Assembly (NCBI GenBank): GCA_041648175.1 | Contig: JBAZPO010000003.1 | Coordinates: 236,176-300,175, forward strand | Source: Desulfobaccales bacterium | GTDB lineage: Bacteria > Desulfobacterota > Desulfobaccia > Desulfobaccales > 0-14-0-80-60-11 | Reading direction: 5' to 3' | Length of the DNA: 64,000 nt | Shown here: in pieces, positions 50,627 through 59,259 of the stretch | Numbering within the stretch: the stretch's first letter is position 1 | Layout: the number at the start of each line of letters is the position of its first letter | Program-made: the position numbers and the translations under genes | The notes under the pieces: model-generated | What the model saw: only the letters and a program-made list of their open reading frames with translations | Told to the model about the DNA's origin: nothing | Database searches by the model: none

Positions 50627-51325
50627 TTATGTTAAATCAAAGGGGAGGGGCGACGCAAGGGTAATTTCCGGGGGCTCAATTTTTTCTTGGAGCACCATGA
50701 TATTAACGCCGCTTTTGGCCACGGCAGTCAAGGCCTTCGCATAGGCCGGATCAATGGCCGCGGCGGGCCGCAAGATTTTCGCGTCCTCGCGCTGGACCAC
50801 AAAGACGTTCCAGGCCTGGTGGCCCTGGGCCGCCAACTGCTGAAGGTGCGAAAGGTGGCGGCGCCCCCGGCTGGTCACGCCGTCCGGAAAGAAGGCCACC
50901 CCGTCTTCCACCCAGGTGACGCTTTTGATCTCCAGAAACAGCAGCTTACCTTCCACCTCCAAAACAAAATCCAGACGGCTGCCCTGGGGGATGGTCACTT
51001 CGGCCCGGACTTGGCCGGGGGCAGGCAAGCCCGGGAGGGAGCCTGCGGCCAGGGCCTCGGCCACCAGCCGGTTGGGGACCAGGGTATCGATGCAGATCCA
51101 TCCCGCCGCGCCCCGGACAAAGCGCCAGGTGTAGTCGGTCTTGCGTCCTGGGCGGGCATCGCGGGTCAGCAAAATCTCCTGGCCGGGGTAGGCGCAGCCG
51201 GTGAGAGCCCCGGAATTGGGCACATGCACCCAGACGCGCTCGCGGCCGGGCAACTCCACCAGGGCCAGGAACCGTTGGCGGCGCTCCAGGAAACGGGCTG
51301 AAATCAGGGGTGCAGAAAAACGCAC
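50627..51325 (-). CDS. sfsA: SfsA family DNA/RNA nuclease-like protein
   Basis: 232 residues from a GTG. Family features: GRERVWVHVPNSGALTGCAYPGQEILLTR, KTDYTWRFV, NRLVAEAL, SRLDFVLEVEGKLLFLEIKSVTWVEDGVAFFPDGVTSRGRRHLSHL (PD-(D/E)xK-like E-x-K core) and the HQAWNVFVVQREDAKILRPAAAIDPAYA region. SfsA was named for sugar-fermentation stimulation; a nuclease-like fold is known but the role is not clear. Its C-terminus is about 10 residues shorter or equal to usual. Confidence 0.92.
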   Translation of the reverse strand: MRFSAPLISARFLERRQRFLALVELPGRERVWVHVPNSGALTGCAYPGQEILLTRDARPGRKTDYTWRFVRGAAGWICIDTLVPNRLVAEALAAGSLPGLPAPGQVRAEVTIPQGSRLDFVLEVEGKLLFLEIKSVTWVEDGVAFFPDGVTSRGRRHLSHLQQLAAQGHQAWNVFVVQREDAKILRPAAAIDPAYAKALTAVAKSGVNIMVLQEKIEPPEITLASPLPFDLT

Positions 51326-51430
51326 GAGGGCAGGGGAACAATTGGGAAGAAATTTATTGTCGGGGTCTTAAACTTCATTTTAAATAGGCAGAGTCGGTAT
51401 TATGAGGGAAGCTGAGGGTGCAGAAAGCTG

Positions 51431-52033
51431 CTAAAAGGCGTACCAGACCCGGAACCAGTTTTGCAGGTCTTTGTCTTGACCTTGACCTTGGGTTCGATTC
51501 CCGGCCTCCACCTGGCTCTTTAAGAGGAAGCTCCACCGTCCCAGGTCGTATTTGAGTTCAGGACCGACGCCCAGGAGCTGATTGGCCAAGGGGCGCTGAA
51601 ACGGAAAGCCTTCTTCGGAAGGACGGTACAGATAACTATTCAATCCCACGCGCAAATTAGACAGCACCCGATAGTCCACGGCATATTTCATATAGAGCGG
51701 CGTGTTGTTGAGCCGCGACGGTTCGGTGGGAGACGGTTCCCGGTTGTACCGGATGGAGATATTGAACTCTAGTTTGCGGGGCAGATTTAGGCTGGCGTCA
51801 CCATCGGAATGGAGCTTAAGCGATGGAGCAGTTTGGATGCCGGGATAATGAGAGGTCGCGGGCGTTTGAGGTTTTTCGCCCAGCATCTGGGTTTCCAGGG
51901 AGCTCTGGGCTTGGATGGGAAGGATAGGGAGAGATCTATAAGAATAATCTCCGGACGCCAAGGCCGGAACGCACGTTGCCGCCAACAGCCAAAAGACTGT
52001 CGCCAGCCAGGCTAACCCCCATTTCGCCTGCAT
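51431..52033 (-). CDS. Putative secreted/outer-membrane beta-strand protein
   Basis: 200 residues with a signal peptide (WLATVFWLLAATCVPALA, cut before SGDYSYRS). The mature second half alternates hydrophobic and polar residues in strand-like stretches (LEFNISIRYNRE, YMKYAVDYRVLSNLRVGLNSYLY, LGVGPELKYDLGRWSFLLKSQVEAG) and ends in WYAF. A terminal Phe after aromatic alternation is typical of outer-membrane barrels. Its small size suggests an 8-strand barrel. No named family is recognised. Confidence 0.6.
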   Translation of the reverse strand: MQAKWGLAWLATVFWLLAATCVPALASGDYSYRSLPILPIQAQSSLETQMLGEKPQTPATSHYPGIQTAPSLKLHSDGDASLNLPRKLEFNISIRYNREPSPTEPSRLNNTPLYMKYAVDYRVLSNLRVGLNSYLYRPSEEGFPFQRPLANQLLGVGPELKYDLGRWSFLLKSQVEAGNRTQGQGQDKDLQNWFRVWYAF

Positions 52034-52122
52034 TGCTGGACTCCCCCAACTTCATGAACAAACATCTTTTACGTATAATTAATTTACACATTTATCGAAG
52101 AAAGTCAAGATCAATTTTGAAG

Positions 52123-53058
52123 TTAAATGGGGCGCCCATACAGCTCGGAGAGGATTTCCCGGCCCCCCCGGGCCAGCAAGCTCTCGGCCAAACTCGTCCC
52201 TAACCGGGCCGTTTCACTGACGGGGCCGCGCCCGGAATCTCTTAAGAGGCGCCGGCCCTCCAGGTCACTGATCAGGGCCTCCAGGTGGAGAACGTCTCCC
52301 TCTACCCGGCCCAGGGCCGCCACCGGCACCACGCAGCCGCCCTCCAGCCGGGCTAGGAAGGCCCGTTCCGCGGTCACCGCCAGGCGCGTAGGGGTGTCAT
52401 CCAGAAAAGACACCAATTCCCGGAGGTCAGGGTCATTGGTGCGAATTTCCAGGCCCAAAGCCCCCTGACTCACGGCCGGCAGCATCTCGGCTTCGGACAC
52501 ACAGCACTGATAGAGATGACCCAACCCTAGGCGGTTAAGCCCGGCTGCGGCCAGAATGAGGGCATCCAGCCCTAAGGTCTCCATCTTTTTCAGGCGGGTG
52601 TCGACGTTGCCACGGATGGGCACGACCTCTAAATCGGGCCGCCGATGCAGGAGCTGCACCCGGCGCCGGAGACTGCCGGTGCCGACGCGGCCGCCGGAGG
52701 GAATCTCCGCCAGGCTCTTATAGCGGGAGGAGATAAAGGCGTCCCGGCAATCTTCCCGGGGCGGCACCGCGCCCAGCATCAGGCCGTCGGGGACCTCGGC
52801 GGGCATGTCTTTGAGGCTGTGCACCGCCAGGTCCACCTGGCCAGAAAGCAGCGCCTCTTCGATCTCTTTGATGAACAGGCCTTTACCGCCGATCTGGGCC
52901 AGGGGCACGTTGGTAATCTTGTCACCGGTAGTCTTGATGATGACCAGCTCCACCCGGCAGCCGGGATGGCGCCCGGAAATCTGGGCCGCCACCCAGTTGG
53001 ACTGGGCCAGGGCCAGGGCGCTGCCCCTTGTGCCGATTTTAATATTTCCGGCCGACAT
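52123..53058 (-). CDS. hemC: Porphobilinogen deaminase (hydroxymethylbilane synthase)
   Basis: 311 residues from the ATG at 53058 (a GTG lies three bases earlier). Signatures: IKIGTRGSALALAQSN, AVHSLKDMPAEVPDGL (catalytic Asp), GTGSLRRRVQLL, RGNVDTRLKKME and AFLARLEGGCVVPVAA with the cofactor-binding Cys. It joins four porphobilinogens to hydroxymethylbilane for haem, sirohaem and cobalamin. Other hem genes are not adjacent here, so it lies outside a haem cluster. Confidence 0.97.
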   Translation of the reverse strand: MSAGNIKIGTRGSALALAQSNWVAAQISGRHPGCRVELVIIKTTGDKITNVPLAQIGGKGLFIKEIEEALLSGQVDLAVHSLKDMPAEVPDGLMLGAVPPREDCRDAFISSRYKSLAEIPSGGRVGTGSLRRRVQLLHRRPDLEVVPIRGNVDTRLKKMETLGLDALILAAAGLNRLGLGHLYQCCVSEAEMLPAVSQGALGLEIRTNDPDLRELVSFLDDTPTRLAVTAERAFLARLEGGCVVPVAALGRVEGDVLHLEALISDLEGRRLLRDSGRGPVSETARLGTSLAESLLARGGREILSELYGRPI

Positions 53059-53099
53059 CACTTAGATGATTTTCCTTTGATAAAAACACCTAGTCGTAG

Positions 53100-53121
53100 G
53101 GGCGGACCTACATGTCCGCCC
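53100..53121. repeat. Palindromic repeat (GGGCGGAC type)
   Basis: GGGCGGAC-ctacat-GTCCGCCC, preceded by GTAGG, with a GGGTGCG unit (53140) after it. Confidence 0.8.
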
Positions 53122-53167
53122 AAGCCAAGGGCGCACACCTAGGGTGCGTCCCCACAGAAAATTTATA

Positions 53168-53392
53168 TTAATGACAGGTGCTGCAGGAACCGGAAGAGCA
53201 ACTGCCGCAGGAACTTGCACTGCCGCTGGAGGTGGAGGTTAATTTGCCCCCCACTTTGGCCGTGCAGGCGCTCATCAGTTTTTCCACTTTGGTCTGGCCG
53301 CAGTGGGGGCACTCGACGCTCGGGTCGGTAACGAAGACCAGCTTCTCGAAATCCTGGTTACAGCTATGGCAATGGAACTCAAAAATGGGCAT
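53168..53392 (-). CDS. FmdB-family zinc-ribbon protein
   Basis: 74 residues. MPIFEFHCHSCNQDFEKLV...VECPHCGQTKVEKLMS is the FmdB putative regulatory zinc ribbon (CxxC...CxxC). The last 20 residues are a Gly/Ser/Cys tail (SSCGSCSSGSCSTCH), which is like the tail of the SlyD-like protein at the start of the window. Role unknown; many such genes are regulated with metal or stress genes. Confidence 0.85.
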   Translation of the reverse strand: MPIFEFHCHSCNQDFEKLVFVTDPSVECPHCGQTKVEKLMSACTAKVGGKLTSTSSGSASSCGSCSSGSCSTCH

Positions 53393-53517
53393 TATCTGAA
53401 TATCTCCTTAATCACTCAATCGGCAAGGGGCGACCCACCGGGCCGCTCCTACGGCGAGGCGGCTTAGTCGCATTGCACCTTGCCTGCGTCTCCCGTAAAT
53501 CCTTTGGTTATTTTAAC

Positions 53518-53895
53518 CTATTTTCTTTCGATGCGCACCGGGGCGCCTTCCGGCACCAGATTAAGGCAGCAGGGGTCATCGGTGATGCGCCCAACGCGGT
53601 TAACGGCGCTGGCTGGGCGAATTTCTCCGGGGACGCTGGTGGGGGTGAGGCCGAAGAAGATGCAGAAGGCCCGGCCGGTGGGCCAGTAGCCCAGGTCGCC
53701 CACGTTGACCACCACCGCGGCGCTCTCGTCCAGCTCGGCCACCACCTGGGGCACGGGAAAGTGGATTTCATCGCCCCAGAGCTGGGCGGAAGCCTCAATA
53801 GGCAGGGCGTCCGCCAGGGCAAGGGCCGTGGGGGAATCATCCAAAAAACCATTGAGCCGTTGATCACCCGCGGTTATGACGATATCGGTAGACAT
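53518..53895 (-). CDS. Cyclophilin-like fold protein (TM1367/Cyclophil_like type)
   Basis: 125 residues: LNGFLDDSPTALALADALPIEASAQLWGDEIHFPV, VNVGDLGYWPTGRAFCIFFGLTPTSVP, RPASAVNRVGRI. The GYWPxGxAFCIFFG stretch is the hallmark of the small TM1367-like family that has a cyclophilin fold but no shown isomerase activity. It overlaps the next upstream gene by 22 bp, so the two are coupled. Confidence 0.82.
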   Translation of the reverse strand: MSTDIVITAGDQRLNGFLDDSPTALALADALPIEASAQLWGDEIHFPVPQVVAELDESAAVVVNVGDLGYWPTGRAFCIFFGLTPTSVPGEIRPASAVNRVGRITDDPCCLNLVPEGAPVRIERK

Positions 53896-54845
53896 GAGCT
53901 CTCCTCCATCTCTTCAATTACCAGGCCAGCCAGCAGAGGAAACATGATCTCATGGTGGCCGGTCAAGGCATAGCCCTGCCCCACCCCGGCGGTGGGGCGG
54001 CGCACTACGTTGGTAAGGGGCCGGTAATGCTGCATGAAGTCCAGGTTTACGGTGGTCAAGGGCGCCACTTTGTGGCCCAGGTTACGGGCCAGGGTGATGG
54101 CCTTGAGGAAGACCTCCGGGATGATTACCGCGGAGCCCAGGTTGATAAAGACGCCATCGTCGAGGTCGCTGACCAGGGCGGCGAAGAGACGAAAATCCCG
54201 GTGGGTTGCGGCTCCCAGGGCTTCCGGGGAGACCGACGGGTGGAGATGGATGATGTCGGTGCCCACGGCCACATGGACCGTCAGTGGAACCTCTAAGGCC
54301 GCGGCCTTAGCCACCAGGCTCAGGTCAAGATGGGGAAAATTGCTTTCCAGGAGCCGCCGGCCCACTGCCTCTCCCAGGCCCAGACCGTTGTGCCCGCCCC
54401 AGTCAATGGCGCCGTTTAAAAACTCGGCGGTCTCTTTCGCCATGCCGAAGGCGCCACAGCCCAGGACCTCATCCACGTCTTCGGAGGTGCGGCCCACCAT
54501 GGCCACTTCGGCGTCATGAATGATCCCGGCGCCGTTCAAGGCCACGCCGGTGATGAGGCCCCGCTGCATCAGGTCGATGAGTACGGGGCTTAAGCCCACC
54601 TTGATGGGGTGGGCCCCCATCCCTAAGAGTACCGGGCGCTCGGCTCGCCGGGCCCGGACCCAGGCCGCAGCTACCTCCCGCAGGGTCTCGGCCGCCAGAA
54701 TATGGGGCAGGCGTTTGATAAACTCCTTAAAGCTGCCGCTTTTTTCCCAGGGCGAGCCGAAATCCGCCTGACTCACTTTGGAGTGCCGCTCAGATAAGCT
54801 ATAAGTCTTGATGCCCTCAAGAGAAAGGGGCTCGAGTTTTTTCAT
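53874..54845 (-). CDS. Uncharacterised conserved protein, possible deoxyhypusine-synthase-like fold
   Basis: 323 residues, soluble. The core PVLLGMGAHPIKVGLSPVLIDLMQRGLITGVALNGAGIIHDAEVAMVG, then TSEDVDEVLGCGAFGMAKETAEFLN, is strongly patterned. The layout of a helix, a 'no-ligand' Gly loop and GAGIIHD recalls deoxyhypusine synthase, but the match is loose and no substrate Lys is certain. H-rich HVAVGTDIIHLHPSVSPEALG follows. It shares an operon with the cyclophilin-like gene. I do not know its function. Confidence 0.5.
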   Translation of the reverse strand: MKKLEPLSLEGIKTYSLSERHSKVSQADFGSPWEKSGSFKEFIKRLPHILAAETLREVAAAWVRARRAERPVLLGMGAHPIKVGLSPVLIDLMQRGLITGVALNGAGIIHDAEVAMVGRTSEDVDEVLGCGAFGMAKETAEFLNGAIDWGGHNGLGLGEAVGRRLLESNFPHLDLSLVAKAAALEVPLTVHVAVGTDIIHLHPSVSPEALGAATHRDFRLFAALVSDLDDGVFINLGSAVIIPEVFLKAITLARNLGHKVAPLTTVNLDFMQHYRPLTNVVRRPTAGVGQGYALTGHHEIMFPLLAGLVIEEMEESSCLPISS

Positions 54846-54866
54846 CCAGCCCTCCTGAGAAAAAAT

Positions 54867-54924
54867 GGTGCGTAAGACGCACCCTACAGTTTATGCCTCT
54901 TGTTCCCAAGTTGTACTTGGGAAC
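54867..54924. repeat. Palindromic repeats upstream of the 53874-54845 gene
   Basis: GGTGCGT-aag-ACGCACC (54867-54883) with CTAC tail and GTTCCCAAGT-tgt-ACTTGGGAAC (54902-54924). A further degenerate GCCCAAGCTGAGTTTGGG follows. The second type is the same core as the ilvD palindrome. Confidence 0.8.
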
Positions 54925-55019
54925 GCATTGTGGCCCAAGCTGAGTTTGGGATGGTAGGGCGCCAAGGAAACAAAAGTTACGGTGCACGGTGCCCACCCTA
55001 CCTTACTGATAGCTGATCG

Positions 55020-55610
55020 CTATCCCCCGAATTTTTCGGGAAATAATAGGTAGTCCACCAGGTCACAGAGCACGTGGCCGATCGTAATATGAACCTCCTG
55101 GACCCGGGGAGTAATGGGGGACGGCACGGTCAGGGCCATATCGGCGGCCGCAGCCACAGGCCCGCCATCTTTGCCACTTAAGGCCAGGGTCTTGAGACCC
55201 ATTTCCCGGGCCGTTTTCAGTCCGGCTACTACATTAGGGGAATTGCCGCTGGTGCTGATGCCCCAGGCCAGGTCCCCGGGCTTGCCAAGCGCCCGCACCT
55301 GTTTGGCAAAAATCTCCGTGAAATCATAATCGTTTCCCACCGCGGTGAGGATCGAAGTGTCGGTGGTCAGGGCCAGGGCGGCCAGGGGGGGCCGTTCGAT
55401 CTGGAAGCGGTTGACAAACTCTGCGGCCAGGTGCTGGGCATCCGCGGCGGACCCGCCGTTGCCGAAGATGAGCACCCGGCCGCCGGATTTAAAGACCTGG
55501 GCCAGCATCTCGGCCGCGGCGGTTACCAAAGGACCAAGGTCCTGAAGGACGCGGCGCTTGAGTTCAATGGACTCGCTGAAGGCTGCCTGGAACCGGGATT
55601 GCAAAGACAT
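55020..55610 (-). CDS. gmhA: Phosphoheptose isomerase
   Basis: 196 residues from the ATG at 55610, with GGGAGAA before it; the frame is open to 55625. SIS domain: GGRVLIFGNGGSAADAQHLAAEFVNRF, LTTDTSILTAVGNDYDFTEIFAKQV, AWGISTSGNSPNVVAGLKTAREMGL, then VQEVHITIGHVLCDLVD. It makes D-glycero-D-manno-heptose 7-phosphate for lipopolysaccharide inner core, which supports a Gram-negative host. It is alone, not in a heptose operon. Confidence 0.95.
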   Translation of the reverse strand: MSLQSRFQAAFSESIELKRRVLQDLGPLVTAAAEMLAQVFKSGGRVLIFGNGGSAADAQHLAAEFVNRFQIERPPLAALALTTDTSILTAVGNDYDFTEIFAKQVRALGKPGDLAWGISTSGNSPNVVAGLKTAREMGLKTLALSGKDGGPVAAAADMALTVPSPITPRVQEVHITIGHVLCDLVDYLLFPEKFGG

Positions 55611-55649
55611 GCTTTCTCCCATCAAGCTCTTAGAGGCAAAAAAACTGGA

Positions 55650-55728
55650 TTATACGCAATGACTTAAGTAATTGAACATAAGCGCTCTCTGCGTCCTCTG
55701 CGGTGAAAAATAATTAACCGCAGAGACG
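55650..55728 (+). repeat. Dispersed ~80-bp repeat, copy 2
   Basis: From TATACGCAAT through ATTGAACATAAG and CTCTGCGTCCTCTGCGG to AACCGCAGAGACG. Same order as the reverse complement of 2401-2481. The hairpin CTCTGCGGT/ACCGCAGAG is its core. Confidence 0.8.
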
Positions 55729-55844
55729 TTGAGGGCGCAGAGACAAATATGTCAAGTATCTATGATGCTATGTCTATTCCGGCCGGCACCCCTTTGTTGA
55801 TAAGGAGCAGCAGGTTTATGGCGGGCGGTGCCCACCCATATACT

Positions 55845-58355
55845 TTAAACCAATAATTTCATATACCGCACCGGGCTGAATTGCATGGTTTCCAGCAAGG
55901 CCACCAGTCGCCTGGCCAGGGTCATGGCGCCAGGGTCTTTGACCGCATGGGCCGCCACCTCAGGAAAACGCTCCTGCATCAGGGTAAAGAGGAAATTCTG
56001 GGCTTCAGTCAGGTCCAGGGTGATGGGAACCCGGCTTACGAAACTCAAAAAGTCGCCCAAGCGGGTCACGTTTTCCAACTGGAAGGTCTCGGCCAAAGAA
56101 CGGAGATGCCGGTGCAGGATGCGCCCCAGAATCTCGGCCCCCTCGTGGGTATCCAGCTGCAACCCCATGAGCTGGGCATCGGTGGTCACCTCCAGAATCT
56201 CTTCGGAGGTGGAAATGGAAGCCGGGTCCGGTTCCATGAGGCGCAGGAGTTCCACCAGGCGCCGGTTAAAGGTGATTTCCCCCAGGGCGCGAAACAGGCG
56301 GGGCATGGGCAGGCCTTCAGTAGCCATGGCCTTAAGCAGGGGCCGGGGTTCCTTAAAGATATGGGCAACCTGTTCCACCGCCTCTTCCTGGTTGGGCCGC
56401 AACAAATCATGAAAGACCTGGAGTTTCTCGTCCTGGATAATATCGTGGAGGCTGTAGTATGATTCTCCCAGACGCCGCACCATGAGGGGGATCAGGTCCT
56501 CCGGGGTCGACTCGAGAACCCGGAAGAACTCATCCCGCAGGGTGAGGAACTCCTGGGGCGAAGGCTGGGACTGCACCTGGGTGCGGTAGAGGTAGCTCCC
56601 CAAAAAGGCGGTGAAAAAGGCCATGGGGCGGCTCTGCCGGGTAATGCCTGAAGTCACGCGTAAACGCCCGGCGGCAAACTCAAGCGAGCCCTGGGTCTTT
56701 TCTTCCAGGTCGGCGGCCTCGACCCGGTAGTGGTAGATGTGGCTGGGACATTGGCGTTCCCGGTCCTTGAGCCAGGAAATCACCCACTGGTTGGCCACCT
56801 TGGGGTAATCCACCACCGCGGGTCTGATCCGGTTCTGGTAAATGGTGAGGCCGTTGCCCTCCTTGGGGATGTTGCTCACGGCCCGTTCCAGGATTTTCAA
56901 GAAGGGGGGCTCCAGGGGCTCGGAGGTGAAATACTGGCCCAACTGCAGGGCCCGGGCGGCATACTTGATCACCTGCAAGGATTCCAGGCCGGAGATGTCG
57001 GCGAAGAACCAGCCGCAACTGGTGTACATGAGCAGGGCGTGGCGCTCCATCTCCAGGAGTCTTAAGGCCGCAATCCGGTCTACTTCCTGCAGATTTCCCG
57101 TCCCGTGCTGCGAGAAAAACTCGTCCAGCACGCCGTTACTGCGGTCTAAGATGACATTGATATAGGCGTTGCGGGCCTGCCAGGGGTCTTGGAAGTACTT
57201 GGCGCCCTCGGACTCGAAGATGGCCGCCAGCTTATCATTTAAAAAATCGAAAGACTCCCGCAAGGGCGCCCGCCAGCGCTGGTTCCAGGTGGGTTGGCCG
57301 CCCGTGGAACAGCCGCAGTTCTCCTTCCAGCGGCCCACCCCGTGGGCGCAACTCCAGGAGCTGCCCTCGCCTTGACCGCCCAGGTAAAGCTCCACCTCCA
57401 TTTTGGGCGGAGCCAGTTCCAGAAACGTGGCATAATTGGTGAGCTGTAACCCCTTCTGAGGCAGGACCTGGGTGAGGGCGTGGGCCAGGGCCAGCTCGCC
57501 GAATTTCTTGTGGTGCCCGTAATTCTCCCCGTCGGTGGCCACGTTCACCAGTTGGGGGCGCGACCGGTCCGGAGACAAAGCATCTTCCAGGCGGGCCACC
57601 AATCGGTAGCTGTCGGTCAGGAGGTCACCGAAGCTGATATCCGCAGCCACACTGCCGTTATAGAAAAAAACGTCAATGAAGCGGCGCTTGCGGGCCTCGC
57701 CGTCGGGCAAAAAACAGCGGTAGGCCTGGGTGGTATCCACGCTGCCCAACGCCGGAGTCCAGTCGCCGCCGGCCAGAGGGCGCACGCGTTTGGCCTGGTA
57801 GGGAGACAGGAGGACAAACTTCATGCCGTGGTCTACCAAGGTGGCCAGGGTGGGATAGTTCGCCGCGGTCTCCGGCAGCCACATGGCCGCGGCCGGACGT
57901 CGAAACCGGTGCTCAAAATCCTTGAGGCCCCAAGTGACCTGGGTTTCCCGGTCCCGGGCATTGGCCAAGGGCAGGATGGCATGGTTGTAGGCCTGGGCGA
58001 TGGCATTGCCGTTGCCCAAGGCCGCCAGGCTCTGGGTGTCGGCTTCCAGGAGCCTGGCATAGGTCTCCGGCGCCTGGGCTTCGAGCCAACTGACCAGAGT
58101 GGGCCCGAAGTTGAAGCTCAAGTTGCGATAATTGTTGACTATATCTAGAATGCGCGCCTGGCCGTCGTAGATGCGGGCGGTGCTGTTGGGGCGATAGCAC
58201 TCATTGGTGATGCGGGCATTCCAGTCGTGATAGGGGGAGGCGCTGGGCTCCACCTCGATCTGCTCGATCCAGGGATTTTCCCGGGGCGGCTGATAAAAAT
58301 GGCCGTGGATGGTCACGTATCCCCGGGGTAAGGTCTTTGCCGCTGAGCCGTCCAT
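55845..58355 (-). CDS. Glycoside hydrolase family 57 / DUF3536 protein
   Basis: 836 residues from the ATG at 58355 (GGGAG 5-6 nt before); the frame is open to 58433. The N-terminal GH57 barrel starts YVTIHGHFYQPPRENPW and has YNHAILPLANARDRETQVTWG and AAAMWLPETAANYPTLATLVDHGMKFVLLSP. VNVATDGENYGHHKKFGE carries the probable catalytic Asp, and the DUF3536 part follows to the end. It cleaves or transfers alpha-glucans (amylase or branching type). It is divergent from rplU with about 260 bp between the starts. Confidence 0.9.
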   Translation of the reverse strand: MDGSAAKTLPRGYVTIHGHFYQPPRENPWIEQIEVEPSASPYHDWNARITNECYRPNSTARIYDGQARILDIVNNYRNLSFNFGPTLVSWLEAQAPETYARLLEADTQSLAALGNGNAIAQAYNHAILPLANARDRETQVTWGLKDFEHRFRRPAAAMWLPETAANYPTLATLVDHGMKFVLLSPYQAKRVRPLAGGDWTPALGSVDTTQAYRCFLPDGEARKRRFIDVFFYNGSVAADISFGDLLTDSYRLVARLEDALSPDRSRPQLVNVATDGENYGHHKKFGELALAHALTQVLPQKGLQLTNYATFLELAPPKMEVELYLGGQGEGSSWSCAHGVGRWKENCGCSTGGQPTWNQRWRAPLRESFDFLNDKLAAIFESEGAKYFQDPWQARNAYINVILDRSNGVLDEFFSQHGTGNLQEVDRIAALRLLEMERHALLMYTSCGWFFADISGLESLQVIKYAARALQLGQYFTSEPLEPPFLKILERAVSNIPKEGNGLTIYQNRIRPAVVDYPKVANQWVISWLKDRERQCPSHIYHYRVEAADLEEKTQGSLEFAAGRLRVTSGITRQSRPMAFFTAFLGSYLYRTQVQSQPSPQEFLTLRDEFFRVLESTPEDLIPLMVRRLGESYYSLHDIIQDEKLQVFHDLLRPNQEEAVEQVAHIFKEPRPLLKAMATEGLPMPRLFRALGEITFNRRLVELLRLMEPDPASISTSEEILEVTTDAQLMGLQLDTHEGAEILGRILHRHLRSLAETFQLENVTRLGDFLSFVSRVPITLDLTEAQNFLFTLMQERFPEVAAHAVKDPGAMTLARRLVALLETMQFSPVRYMKLLV

Positions 58356-58612
58356 AGCTGCTCCCTGGGAGGGGGTTCCCCCCGAAATAGTTTCGCTGCC
58401 GCGGCCGGGAGGCCAAAAAGTTGATGACGGCAAGATAAGGGAATTGAGTCATAATAATGCGGGCGGGGAAACGAGTCAATCTCGGCGATGGGTTGGCGGG
58501 ATAAAATGCCCCGAACCGTGCTTTTCTGTCTTGGAATCACGCAACATGGTTGACAAGCTCTTAAAAGTCGGTAAAATTGAATGGTTCAAGTTCAGATCTT
58601 GTGGAGGCTACC

Positions 58613-58924
58613 GTGTACGCCATTATTCAAACCGGCGGTAAACAATACCGCGTCGCTCCCGGCGATGTGCTCCGGGTGGAGTTCCTTCCGGGTGAGCGCG
58701 GCGATGAAGTGGTTCTGGACCAGGTCTTGCTGGTCACCGACGGGGACAATGTCCAGGTCGGCCAGCCCCTGGTGCCCAACGCCACCGTGCGCACCCAGAT
58801 CATGCAGCAAGGCAAAGGCAAAAAGATCGTGGTCTATAAAAAGAAGCGCCGGAAGAATTATCGCCGCAAGCAGGGACACCGGCAGTTATACACCGCCTTG
58901 CAAATCGGTGAAATTAATCTTTAA
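58613..58924 (+). CDS. rplU: 50S ribosomal protein L21
   Basis: 103 residues, the standard length, from the GTG at 58613 with GTGGAGG 5 nt upstream; the frame extends to 58577 but the earlier part is not L21. YAIIQTGGKQYRVAPGDVLRVE and KIVVYKKKRRKNYRRKQGHRQ are typical. First gene of the rplU-rpmA-obgE operon. Confidence 0.97.
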   Translation: MYAIIQTGGKQYRVAPGDVLRVEFLPGERGDEVVLDQVLLVTDGDNVQVGQPLVPNATVRTQIMQQGKGKKIVVYKKKRRKNYRRKQGHRQLYTALQIGEINL

Positions 58925-59001
58925 TTTATTAGATTTGAGTCACTCTAGCCTGGGCGTTCCTGACCTGGGAACGTGGGAGCGAGTGGCCCAGGAGAGCAAC
59001 C

Positions 59002-59259
59002 ATGGCACATAAAAAAGCTGGCGGCAGCTCACGTAACGGTCGGGATAGCGCCGGTAAACGCCGCGGGGTGAAAAGGTTCGCCGGGGAAAGTGTGCAGGCT
59101 GGCACCATCCTGGTGCGGCAGGTGGGGACCCGCATCCACCCGGGGACGAACGTGGGCATGGGCCGTGATTTTACCCTGTTCACCAAAATCGACGGCGTGG
59201 TCAAATACGAGGCCTTTGGCAAAGATCGTAAGCGGGTCAGCGTCTATCCTGCCAGTTGA
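59002..59259 (+). CDS. rpmA: 50S ribosomal protein L27
   Basis: 85 residues: MAHKKAGGSSRNGRDSAGKR, GAGQ-like core VQAGTILVRQVGTRIHPG and RDFTLFTKIDGVVKYE. The usual short N-terminal form. It follows rplU by 77 bp and overlaps obgE by 4 bp. Confidence 0.97.
   Translation: MAHKKAGGSSRNGRDSAGKRRGVKRFAGESVQAGTILVRQVGTRIHPGTNVGMGRDFTLFTKIDGVVKYEAFGKDRKRVSVYPAS

Noticed and set aside
51480..51510. GGTTCGATTCCCGGCC, like a tRNA T-loop
   Set aside because: No acceptor stem, anticodon arm or CCA context around it; it lies inside the outer-membrane protein gene.
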